A stretch of 64,000 nt of DNA from Mesocentrotus franciscanus. Its lineage: Eukaryota; Echinodermata; Echinoidea; Camarodonta; Strongylocentrotidae. Below are positions 26,716-36,117 of this stretch, piece after piece. Location: assembly GCA_037976565.1 (NCBI GenBank), contig CP137675.1, forward strand, positions 9,690,534-9,754,533. The letters run 5' to 3'. Made by a program: the position numbers and the translations under genes. Numbering within the stretch: the first letter of the stretch is position 1; each line of letters begins with the position of its first letter. The notes under the pieces were generated by a model, which was not told where the DNA came from, did no database searches, and saw only the letters and a program-made list of their open reading frames with translations.

Positions 26716-27980
26716 GTATCAAGGACTCGAAGGAGAACAGCAGGAGGAATCACTTAAAAATGTTCTTGGCTTTGGATCTAAGGACATAGAGACTCTTCTT
26801 TTTCCTTGTTTCTTCCTATGTCTATCAATGATATTACACAACAGCTTTAGGCGGGGTTGTAGGACGTGCCTGATGTGAAGGTGGTGTTATGGGGGATAGT
26901 AAGCCCACGCGATATCTCACTGTAAGGACTAAAAGATGTCGCCCCCGGTCACGACACACCCAACAAAGGAAAATATCCACCCCTTCTAAAGCCAACTAAG
27001 ATTATAATAGCAGGAGAATAATACACGTATCAAGGACTCGAAGGAGAACAGCAGGAGGTATCGCTTTAAAAAATGTTCTTGACTTTGGATCTAAGGACAT
27101 AGAGACTCTTCTTTTTCCTTGTTTCTTCCTATGTCTATCAATGATATTACACAACATGTTGCCAATAAGAGAATTTCCGCATCATTATTGCTTTCAACTT
27201 TCAAAATTCAAACCTTTTTGTGTGTGTGCCTTTTCCGTTATATCTTAAACTTTCACAAGTTTGTTTCTTTGACTTTTCCAATTATATTTCAGTAAATCAC
27301 TGAGCGGAAGAAAGGCTCTCGCTTTTAGCGGGGTTGTAGGACGTGCCTGATGTGAAGGTGGTGTTATGGGCGATAGTAAGCCCACGCGATATCTCACTGT
27401 AAGGACTAAAAGATGTCGCCCCGGTCACGACACACCCAACAAGGGAAAATATCCGCCCCTTCTAAAGCCAACTAAGATTATAATAGCAGGAGAATAATAT
27501 ATGTATCAAGGACTCGAAGGAGAACAGCAGGAGGAATCGCTGTTTAAAAAATGTTCTTGACTTTGGATCTAAGGACATAGAGACTCTTCTTTTTCCTTGT
27601 TTCTTCCTATGTCTATCAATGATATTACACAACATGTTGCCAATAAGAGAATTTCCGCATCATTATTGCTTTCAACTTTCAAAATTCAAACCTTTTTGTG
27701 TGTGTGCCTTTTCCGTTATATCTTAAACTTTCACAAGTTTGTTTCTTTGACTTTTCCAATTATATTTCAGTAAATCACTGAGCGGAAGAAAGGCTCTCGC
27801 TTTTAGCGGGGTTGTAGGACGTGCCTGATGTGAAGGTGGTGTTATGGGCGATAGTAAGCCCACGCGATATCTCACTGTAAGGACTAAAAGATGTCGCCCC
27901 GGTCACGACACACCCAACAAGGGAAAATATCCGCCCCTTCTAAAGCCAACTAAGATTATAATAGCAGGAGAATAATATAT
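26716..27980 (+). repeat. Tandem array carrying an hbn exon 3 fragment (units A-C)
   Basis: Units start at GTATCAAGGACTCG at 26716, 27027, 27503 and (unit D) 27981, so spacing is 311, 476 and 478 bp; unit A has an internal deletion. Each unit opens with about 100 bp that is antisense to the 3' end of hbn exon 3 (compare 33240-33335: GAGAACAGCAGGAGGAATCG, TTTTTCCTTG). This is fused to sequence related to 30010-30298 and 30648-30785 (ATCAATGATATTACACA, TGTAGGACGTG, GACTAAAAGATGTCGCC). The junctions are sharp. No unit keeps an open homeodomain frame. Confidence 0.9.
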
Positions 27981-27993
27981 GTATCAAGGACTC

Positions 27994-28508
27994 GAAGGAG
28001 AACAGCAGGAGGAATCGCTTAAAAAATGTTCTTGGCTTTGGATCTAAGGACATAGAGACTCTTCTTTTTCCTTGTTTCTTCCTCCATTCTCCTTCCTTTC
28101 TCGGCAGGCGACATGTAGAGTTTAGGGATGGAGATTGGAAGAGAATGGGAGAGCTTGGCGCCGTCGTGCACCGCTGCTGTACCCGCCCGGCTAACAAGGT
28201 CCATCGCCCTGCGTCCGGTGCTCAATATATCAGCGTCAGGAGTGGGATGTAATGCGAAGTGCGGAGCCTCGCTACCACGCAGAACTCCTGCCAGGTAAGG
28301 ATTGGCAATCCAAAGGGGTGAGGGCGCTGTTGGAAAAAAAGAGAGGGTAATCCGAGGCCGAAGGCGTTGCCTGGTAGTGGCATTCCTGCCATCCCCCGGT
28401 TCGAGAATGCCAGTAAGGATGCAGGATGACAGGGCCTGTCTATCGGATGAAACAAGGGATCTGCAATCTTACTCATCTCGACGGGATAGGGTTTGCCAAA
28501 ACCATGGG
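27994..28508 (-). pseudogene. Truncated pseudo-copy of hbn exon 3
   Basis: This is a near-complete copy of the C-terminal hbn exon, matching real exon positions about 33240-33757. It starts inside the exon at GFGKPYPVEMSKIADP, so the homeodomain end (VWFQNRRAKWRKKEK) and the splice acceptor are missing. A 2 bp length change at about 28335, in a purine run, shifts the frame after AFGLGLPS. The downstream part resumes in another frame (STGRRAMDLVS to LYMSPAEKGRRMEEE). The OAR-like motif is altered (SLYVLRSKAKNIF against SIDALRSKAKDNF in the gene), and a stop follows directly. It therefore cannot replace the parent exon. It forms the last unit (D) of the tandem array to its left. Confidence 0.92.
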
Positions 28509-28538
28509 GCCTCCAATCACACATATATGAATAATTAT

Positions 28539-28890
28539 GCCGGGGGCTCCTACCCTACCATCATTTAGCAGGTCCTAATGAAGCCCTGTACCAAAAATGG
28601 TGTTTGTACAACAAAAACTCAATGTTATATTACCTTATAAATTATTTGTGGGCTACGAGGCGACGCCCCCGCCCCACACCTTTATATGATATTCTTGCCG
28701 GGGACTCCTACCCTCGTTCAGTAGGTCCTAAGGAAGCCCTGTACCAAAAATGGCATTTGTACAACAACAAATCAAGCTTATAAAATTATTTGGGGGCTCC
28801 GAAAACAATTAAATTGCATTTTTTGCCGGGGCTCCTAGCCCATCGTTTAGTAGGTCCTAAGGAAATCCTGTACCAAAAATGGTGCTTATA
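28539..28890 (+). repeat. Three tandem repeats of about 130-160 bp
   Basis: Copies start near 28539, 28697 and 28825, each with CCGGGG-CTCCTA, AGGTCCTAA-GAA and CCTGTACCAAAAATGG. Not coding. They lie between the hbn pseudo-exon and the foldback element. Confidence 0.85.
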
Positions 28891-28970
28891 TCAGGCAAGT
28901 ATAACGGTAATTTCACTAAGCCACCTGACTAACGTGCATACGTGCATACGGCTCCGATCTGGAGTACGAG

Positions 28971-29220
28971 TGCGCGCCATTTGCCCAATAAATCAGATAA
29001 ACATTGTTTATCGCCGATAAACACTGTTTATCGTCGAAAAACACTGTTTATCGAGCGATAAACAGTGTTTATCGACTGATAAACACAGTTCCTCTCGATA
29101 AACACTGTTTTTCGGTGATAAACATTGTTTATCGAGAGAAACTGTGTTTATCAATCGATAAACAGTGTTTATCGCTCGATAAACAGTGTTTATCTGAATT
29201 ATTGGTCAAACGGCGCGCCA
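28971..29220. mobile_element. Foldback element F1 built from GATAAAC...GTTTATC modules
   Basis: The terminal inverted repeats are about 26 bp: left GCGCGCCATTTGCCCAATA, right TATTGGTCAAACGGCGCGC. Between them are about ten modules of the near-palindrome CGATAAACACTGTTTATCG or its reverse complement, spaced about 20 bp. The whole element could fold into a large hairpin or a string of small hairpins. No ORF of note. The right flank, CCTGCGCGACC, continues into repeat R. Confidence 0.85.
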
Positions 29221-29226
29221 TACCTG

Positions 29227-29746
29227 CGCGACCATACGGTATCATATCAAATCCCCATCCATCGCTCAATCACTCTTGAAATGTAATCATCTTCTCCACA
29301 AGGAACAAAGATGAAAGAAATAAGGGGTAATTAAAGAATATGAAATATGCATAAGGGTTTGTTAAGAGCAACAATATGAGTTCGATTTCGTGCGCGTTTG
29401 TGAGTTTGTAACTGTTTAATCGCTGATGATGTATTAGCATGACCAGAGAAGTGAGCTTTTCTTAAAACGAATTAAAAAAAAAATGATACAAAAAATAAAA
29501 TTTCAATCTCAAAGAACACATGTAAATGACAAAGCTTTCCGTCCGACTTTTTGATATCTTAAAGAACCATTTTACAATATTAGCAAAATAACCAGAGGCA
29601 ATGCAACAACATGACAGCGAACAACTCTTTGCATTGTTATCATGCACAGTACAATGACAGATAATAAATACGGGAAATTAGTTAAAAATAAACTCAAGTG
29701 TATATTTCATTTAATGTTTTCCTTTCAAGGGTACGCAGGATAATAG
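29227..29746 (+). repeat. Dispersed repeat R, 3' part
   Basis: About 520 bp collinear with 25260-25790 (CGCGACCATACGGTA, CGCTCAATCACTCTTGAAAT, TCCGTCCGACTTTTTGATAT). Its left neighbour is foldback element F1, and its right end is interrupted by a SINE just after GCAGGATAATAG. Confidence 0.85.
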
Positions 29747-29751
29747 TGGGA

Positions 29752-29990
29752 GTGTCGTGGTCGAGTGGTTTAAGGCGCTTGACTGGAGATGCGAAGGTCG
29801 AGGGTTCGAATCCCGACACGGCACTAACATCCTTTGGCAAGATATTAACCTGCACTTGCTACTCTCCACCCAGGTGTTAAATGGGTACCCGGTAGGATGC
29901 GACCGTCATTGTTGGTCAAACAGTTTTAGAGCGTCAAGTAACGCCTGGCTGGAATGCTCCCCATGGAGTGGAGATTGATATTTTTTGGTA
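29752..29990 (+). repeat. tRNA-derived SINE
   Basis: The tRNA-like head at 29752-29826 has A-box GGTCGAGTGGTTTAAGGCGC and B-box GGTTCGAATCC. The acceptor-like ends GTGTCGTG and CACGGCAC pair only partly. A SINE tail follows (CTTTGGCAAGA, CGGTAGGATGCGACC, CCCCATGGAGTGGAGA). It looks like a class II tRNA without a variable arm. The head could be mis-called as tRNA-Leu or tRNA-Ser. Confidence 0.85.
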
Positions 29991-30009
29991 CACAATGAAT
30001 TAAGAAATA

Positions 30010-30418
30010 GTCCATCAATGATATTACACACCATGTTGCCAATAAAAGAATTTCAACATCATTCTTGCATTAAACTTTAACAATTCAAACTTTTTTTGGG
30101 ATGTGTGCCTTGTTCGTTATATCTGAAACTTGCACAAATTGGTTTCATTGACTTTTCCAATTATATTCACGTCAACTTGATCGTGTTCATGAGAATAAGA
30201 TTTCAGTAAATCATTGAGCGTCAGACAGAAAGGCTCTCGGGGGTTGTAGGACGTGTCTGATGTTAAGGTGGTGTTTATGGGGGATAGTGAGCCCACGAGG
30301 AAATTTTCAAGGGAATATATATTTATAAACAAAAATAATCACTACAAAATTCAAAGTCTTCCTTTCGACGGGGCATACCCGCACAGATCATTTTCTAACT
30401 CCCCCTCTCTCTCTCCAC

Positions 30419-30475
<57 letters not shown>

Positions 30476-30785
30476 TGTTAAAATATGCCATGAGCCGATG
30501 TTTGCAGCCCGTCTTGTAAGTCGTAAAACTTCGCTCGAATTCGGAGGGTAGTGGACAGCGTTGTCGAGCACGATGTGATGGATACAGGATCGAATGCAGC
30601 GTGGATGGCAGTAGGAAAATAAATGAAATGTCGTCATTAAGGAATTCTTTCGATATCTCTCTGTAGGGACTAAAAGATGTCGCCCCGGTCCCGACACAAA
30701 CAAAGGGAAAAGAATTATACGCCCCTTCTGAAAGCAGCTAAGATTCTAATAGTAGGAGGACAACGTACTTATCAAGGACTGTAAG
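30010..30785 (+). repeat. Single-copy relative of the hbn-fragment array unit
   Basis: 30010-30298 and 30648-30785 match the non-hbn part of the units at 26.7-28.0 kb in the same order. The middle, 30299-30647, is extra sequence with a CT run (30405-30477). This copy has no hbn fragment: at the point where array units continue into hbn sequence (after ATCAAGGACT) it continues with unrelated sequence. It is the best stand-in for the unit before the hbn piece joined. Confidence 0.8.
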
Positions 30786-30882
30786 AAAGAGTTCACACGT
30801 GGTAAATGGATAAATGATTTGGGTAATGTTATACGTATAGCGTCTTCCTATATTATAGTGTGGGCAGATAATGTACTTGACA

Positions 30883-31068
30883 CACGAGGCGTTATTTCGA
30901 TAACGCTATTGCCTATACCAATCAAGCACATGCAATCAATACGTGCATGCAACAGTCGTTCAACGTAGTGCATTCACTTTTTGTACAACGTCACTCTCAC
31001 ATGTTGCGTCAAAGACTGCGCCAATAGCTGACGCAGTACTACGTCAGCAAATGACGCCCCATGAAAGG
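30883..31068. mobile_element. Short MITE with ACACGAGGCGT ends
   Basis: Starts ACACGAGGCGTTATTTCG. The right end near 31060 is a weaker inverted match (GACGCCCCATG). It contains palindromic words such as GTACTACGTCAGC. Same family as 20043-20240 by its ends; the right boundary is approximate. Confidence 0.5.
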
Positions 31069-33220
31069 TCATTATCAAACGGGTTCAAGAATGTAAGGAA
31101 TCTAATTAGTCGATTGAAACCACGTGATCGTACATCATTCTTTCCTACCACACCTACCGTGCAAGAAGAGTTCCCATCATAAAGTGATAACCCACGAGTA
31201 AAAGTGATAATGCTATTAATTTATAAGTTACTTTGAAAATTAATTACACAGAGTATTAATACACTACAGGCGAAATCGATCTCCCTCTCTCTAATTTTGT
31301 CTCCTACTCTGATGATAATCCAAAGTTTCCTTCTTCTTCTTCTTCTACATCTCTCCCTATCTTTATCGATCTATCTCTATCTAACTCCCCCCTCGGTCTC
31401 CCCTCCCTCTCACTCTCTCATTCTCTCCCTCGCTCTCCCCCTCTTCCCCTCTCTCTCTATCTGCATCCCTTCCCTCCCTCTCTCTCTCTCTCCCATTCTA
31501 CCCCCTCCCTCTCTCTCCCTCACTCCCTCACTCTCTCTCTCTCTCTCTCTATCTCTCTCTATCCCATCTTTTATTTGCCCCTCTTATTATTCTCTTCTGA
31601 TCATATCTACTATATAATCTCCTTTTACTATATATCCATCATTGTTAAATAATCAATTACTTTGGGAAAATGGTTTATGAGACTCAACTAACAAAGATAA
31701 CTTTCATACATCTACAGCGTCTTTAGAGTTACAAGTAACTATTCAACGCGCTTGCTGATGAATTACGCAGATTTGTTTATAGTACTCATGATAAAATTGA
31801 TGAACTCACGTCACATGATGTTTTAGGAGCTTTGAGCTCATTTATTACCATCCCAGTTTGGCAGACATAAACCACATACAGGTATATTCATTTGTTTAAA
31901 TAGTATCAGAGCCTTTCAGGCATATCAAAGTTGCTGTAAAATATACATAAAACAAAATTATTTTGAAATGTAATCACAAAAAGAATCTAAAAATACAAAT
32001 TATAGCTTCCCCCAAAATCATGAGAATGGTGTCTGTCATTATTTGGTTATTTCCCGACACATGCGGAGTCATTTCCATCTTAAGATAGTGTAGTTCGAAT
32101 CCTTTAAGAAGATGTTGGATGGAGTATTGTAGGCTTTTCAATGTTAAACATCCGAATCTTCATGGCATTTTTATTTAAAAATGCTAGTTAGAATTTCGCC
32201 ACTTTCATGCAATGTACCTCCCAATCCTTCTTCCTATGTTCTACCCTATATACCATACTATTTTTTTTTACACTCAAACTCTTATTTTCCGAATAGTGGA
32301 CATTTGTTGGATTTTGTTTATTGGGCGTTTCGGTGATTAAGTAATCAGATACAACTAGTTACCAATAAGAGGAATGTTGTCTAATACTGTTTTTTAAATT
32401 TTATTATTAAAAATCGGTAGAAAATCTATGACCGTAGTTCGTATAAAGTACTGAGCATTACATAAGATCGGTACGTATATCATGATGTAAATTAATGATG
32501 TCAAAAATCTAAGCACGTGATATATGAAAAAAGTATGAATAAATATGTTGTTCTGATAATTTATGGCCCAAATTTACATTGACGACAATGTTTTACAAAC
32601 AGACATGAATAAAAAAACAGCAGTCGAACGTGACTAATAAGTAATTCAGAACACGAAATAATATCCAGTATTTAAACGAGGGTCTTTCAATCTAGGTATA
32701 TACATCTGAACCATACAAAATGTTGATTATTTGAAGTGTTACTTCGAACAGAATTATTTTTACTACATTGCACAAAAACGAACAAAGAGAAAGTGAATAT
32801 AGGTCTTACGGTATGATACGTTACTAACATGTACACTGGCTAAGGAAATTATATATTGACAAAGACGGGGTGTTTCAAAGCTCAGTTTCCAGTATAATTG
32901 TACATGCTCGTCGAATCCATACAGGACGCAAAATTCTACATTACAAGAAGAAGAAATCAAGCGCCTTTAAAATACAATGTTACAAACAATATATAAGTGA
33001 CTTAATATTGCTTTTTGAAAGACCAAATCCCACTCGATGCAAACTAATCTGTCGGTCTATTAATCTTGTCAACTATATCAGTGCGTAGGAGACGACAATG
33101 GTATCTTCGTTTAATACAACGTTAAGTCAGAGTTCGGGGGAAAAAAGGCTTCCTCCTTTAAAATCTTAATCAGTTTGATCTGTTAGGTAAAATGGACTAT
33201 TTCATTTTGTCCTCGAAAGT
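31069..33220. other. Region downstream of hbn, no gene seen
   Basis: A CT-rich low-complexity block covers about 31280-31570. The remaining sequence to the hbn stop codon is AT-rich, with no domain-bearing ORF. It includes the hbn 3'UTR, whose end I cannot place. An AATAAA on the minus strand overlaps the stop codon itself (33219-33224) and is unlikely to be the only polyadenylation signal. Confidence 0.5.
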
Positions 33221-33832
33221 TTATTCGACTGAGAGCGGTGAACTCGGAGGAGAACAGCAGGAGGAATCGCCTAAAAAATTGTCCTTGGCTTTGGATCTGA
33301 GGGCATCGATACTCTTCTTTTTCCTTGCTTCTTCCTCCATTCTCCTTCCTTTCTCGGCAGGCGACATGTAGAGTTTAGGGATGGAGATTGGAAGGGAATG
33401 AGAGAGCTTGGCGCCGTCATGCACCGCTGCTGCTCCCGCCCAGCTAACAAGGTCCATCGCCCTGCGTCCGGTGCTCAATATATCAGCGTCAGGAGTGGGA
33501 TGTAATGCGAAGTGCGGAGCCTCGCTACCACGCAGAACTCCTGCCAGGTAAGGATTGGCAATCCAAAGGGGTGAGGGCGCTGTTGGAAGATGAGAGGGTA
33601 ATCCGAGGCCGAAGGCGTTGCCAGGTAGTGGCATTCCTGCCATCCCTCGGTTCGAGAATGCCAGTAAGGATGCAGGATGACAGGGCCTGTCTATCGGATG
33701 AAACAAGGGATCTGCAATCTTACTCATCTCGACGGGATAGGGTTTGCCAAAACCGCCAAAACTACAAGGACTCTTGCGGTCGAAGAGCTTTTCCTTCTTT
33801 CGCCACTTGGCTCGTCGATTCTGGAACCAAAC
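33221..33832 (-). CDS. hbn: hbn exon 3: homeodomain end, C-terminus and OAR motif
   Basis: This last coding exon of the homeobrain-type gene has a clear acceptor (CTTTAG|GTTTGG), phase 0, and begins at homeodomain residue 47. It reads VWFQNRRAKWRKKEKL, so position 50 is Gln (Q50 PRD class). It then runs through a Pro/Gly/Leu-rich region to an OAR-type motif (SIDALRSKAKDN, about residues 416-427 of 445) and stops at TAA (33223-33221). OAR motifs occur near the C-terminus of Otp, Arx and Rax relatives and modulate activity. The exon gives 203 residues. Part of it has been copied to 26.7-28.5 kb. No frame lesions are seen here, and the reading frame is fully open, which marks this as the functional copy. 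Confidence 0.95.
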   Translation of the reverse strand, partial: VWFQNRRAKWRKKEKLFDRKSPCSFGGFGKPYPVEMSKIADPLFHPIDRPCHPASLLAFSNRGMAGMPLPGNAFGLGLPSHLPTAPSPLWIANPYLAGVLRGSEAPHFALHPTPDADILSTGRRAMDLVSWAGAAAVHDGAKLSHSLPISIPKLYMSPAEKGRRMEEEARKKKSIDALRSKAKDNFLGDSSCCSPPSSPLSVE

Positions 33833-34227
33833 CTAAAGATAGCAACAACAAAATAACAAGAGTTTTTATTACAAGGGTGGTTCAAATGAGTTGTAATGAT
33901 GTTTCAAAACAAAATACTGACGATTATAGAACAATAGTATCAGACAATCTTGTGACACGCTCCGCACAATCAAATGGGCTCATTAGTGAATACACTGTTT
34001 TATTTCGAGACCTCATGGTGTAGGCAACGCTACATATTGTGCAGTGGTACTAATAGGTGAACGAGTGTATAAAGACGTGGTAGCTTAAAGGTTAAGATCT
34101 TGCTCATTTTGTAGGGCTATAACGTTTATGATTAATACAATTCAAAATGAGTAATTAAGTAGCTGGAATATGGCTTCATTTCCAAACATTTTAATTAATA
34201 TGACGACCTAAACCATTAAAATGTTTG

Positions 34228-34786
34228 CCTTTCTTTTCTAGTGCTTCAAAATTAGTGCTTTAAAATCGTATCCGGACACCTTCCCCCTGGACATCCATCC
34301 CCGGATAACCACCCCAGTCAACTACCCCCCCTATAGGACAACTACCCCTAGGGCAACCACCCTCTAGGACGACTACCCCGGGACATGTGTGTGTTGATCA
34401 GGGTAATACGGAGCTAATTGCAGCCTAAACATGACCTGCGTATGGCGCGCCGTTTGACCAATAATTCAGTTAAACACTGTTTATCGCCGATAAACACTGT
34501 TTATCGTCGACAAACACTGTTTATCAAGCGATAAACACTGTTTATCGAGCGATAAACACTGTTTATCAAGAGAAACTATGTTTATCGACTGATAAACACA
34601 GTTTCTCTCGATAAACAATGTTTATCGCCGAATTATGAATATGTCATGTACATGTATGTCCTATCTGTGAAATTTAAACGTTAGCAGTGTCCTTGCAAGG
34701 AAACCCGTTTACTTGCAAGACTTCACTGTCAGACACTATTTTCTAGTGCTTTCTTTTCTAGTGCTTCAAAACTAGTGCTTCAAAAT
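34228..34786. repeat. Composite insertion between 39 bp direct repeats
   Basis: The block TTTCTTTTCTAGTGCTTCAA with its continuation occurs at 34228-34266 and 34748-34786, exactly 520 bp apart with two or three mismatches. Between them are a GGACAACTACCCC-type minisatellite (about 34275-34385), the first 55 bp of repeat R (34386-34440), foldback element F2, and unique sequence. Confidence 0.75.
34441..34635. mobile_element. Foldback element F2, right end truncated
   Basis: Starts with the full terminal sequence TATGGCGCGCCGTTTGACC and continues with about eight GATAAAC/GTTTATC modules like those of F1. It ends at CCGAATTAT, without the expected closing inverted repeat. The left flank is repeat R up to CCTGCG. 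Confidence 0.85.
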
Positions 34787-34870
34787 ATGCGCGACAACAC
34801 ATGACGTTACAAAACATTGTCTGACATAGGTAAGAACGCACATGGCTAAACTGCCGCCATGTAGTAGAAG

Positions 34871-35021
34871 TATAGTATTATTATTATTAGAAGTAATAGA
34901 AGTGGTAGCAGTAGTAGTAATAGTATAGTAGTAGTAGTAGTAGTAGTAGCAGCAGCAGCAGCAATACTATAGTAATAGTAGTATCAGCAATAGTATAGTA
35001 GTAGTAGTATCAGCAATAGTA

Positions 35022-35060
<39 letters not shown>

Positions 35061-35188
35061 AAGTAATAGTGTAGTAGGAGTTGTAGAAGTAGTAGTAGTA
35101 GTAGTAGTAATAGTGTAGTAGTAGTACTAGTAGTAGTAGCAGCAGCAGCAGCAGCAATAATATAGTAATAGTAGTATCAGCAATAGTA

Positions 35189-35227
<39 letters not shown>

Positions 35228-35255
35228 AAGAAGAAGTAATAGTGTAGTAGGAGTT

Positions 35256-35298
<43 letters not shown>

Positions 35299-35315
35299 CG
35301 GTAGTAGTAGTGGTA
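34871..35315. repeat. TAG microsatellite, about 445 bp
   Basis: An interrupted AGT/TAG array with AGC and AAT interruptions. It contains an internal duplication of a GTATCAGCAATAGTATAG block. Confidence 0.95.
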
Positions 35316-35584
35316 TTTATTTTTCCGTTTTATTAAAAAAAATACAGATAACATACATGTCATATCGGCGAGATCCACACGAGACAGACAAGGACCGTAC
35401 AAAAAAACCATCATCTACCCAATGGCAAAATTCTTTCGACTAGTGTTGGTGTCGGTGTTGTGTTGGTTTGGTGGTATGATTGGAGTATAAACGGTGCTGG
35501 GTGTATCGCAGGTTTCCTTCAAACTCTATCAAAACAACCTATATGGGGTTGCAAGCGTTTTGATATTTGGTCCGTCCTTAAAAC

Positions 35585-35766
35585 GATCGCAAAGACTTTC
35601 GAAAAATTAATCGAATGTAATTTGTGTTGCCTTGTCCGACTATTGGAATATGCGAACATTAAAAATGGCGCATTTAGTGATCCTTTATGAGTATGATTTA
35701 TATGGAATATAATTAAAAGGGGATTGAAATTGCCCCTAAATTGATATTTCGAAAGTCTTTGCGATC
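35585..35766. repeat. 20 bp perfect inverted repeat pair
   Basis: GATCGCAAAGACTTTCGAAA (35585-35604) is the exact reverse complement of 35747-35766. The 142 bp between has no coding potential. It could be a small MITE remnant or a structured RNA/DNA element inside hbn intron 2. Confidence 0.75.
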
Positions 35767-36117
35767 ATCTCATTTTACCCACATCTTTCTTACAAATTTG
35801 TATAACTTATTTAATAATTAAAGTTAAATTAACATTTAATTTTAGGAAGTAGAAGTTTGAAATCTAATCTGGCATCCTCACCTTTTATTTTTACTCATAT
35901 TGAAGGATTTATTTGAATCGATTTCCATGCTGTGCTTTTTTTTTTTTTTTGGGGGGGGGACATATTTTCTTCTGTGTTTTTTTGTTCTTGCTTCTTTCAT
36001 GATTCTCTTGTATATGATCATTATATTTTATTATTGTGTTATATCTGTTTCGTTATATAATTTAAGTTTTACAATCAATTAAACATATTTAAGAATTATA
36101 TATATACTTTTTTTTAC

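Larger units (their letters stand above)
33833..36117 (-). other. hbn intron 2
   Basis: This intron sits at the canonical PRD-class homeodomain 46/47 position. It contains a composite insertion (34228-34786) bounded by 39 bp direct repeats, a foldback element F2, a TAG microsatellite and an inverted-repeat pair (35585-35604 with 35747-35766). No additional exon is seen. Confidence 0.85.

Noticed and set aside
28971..29220. Possible CRISPR-like array of regularly spaced palindromes
   Set aside because: Modules alternate in orientation, there are no unique spacers of constant length, and terminal inverted repeats plus an animal genome context point to a foldback transposon.
29752..29826. Functional tRNA-Leu or tRNA-Ser gene
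   Set aside because: No variable arm or good acceptor stem, and a conserved SINE tail follows, as in the other copies.
33505..34023. 172-codon plus-strand ORF opposite hbn exon 3
   Set aside because: Antisense shadow that runs into intron 2; no domain.
35127..35414. 95-codon Tyr/Thr-rich minus-strand ORF
   Set aside because: Translation of the TAG microsatellite.
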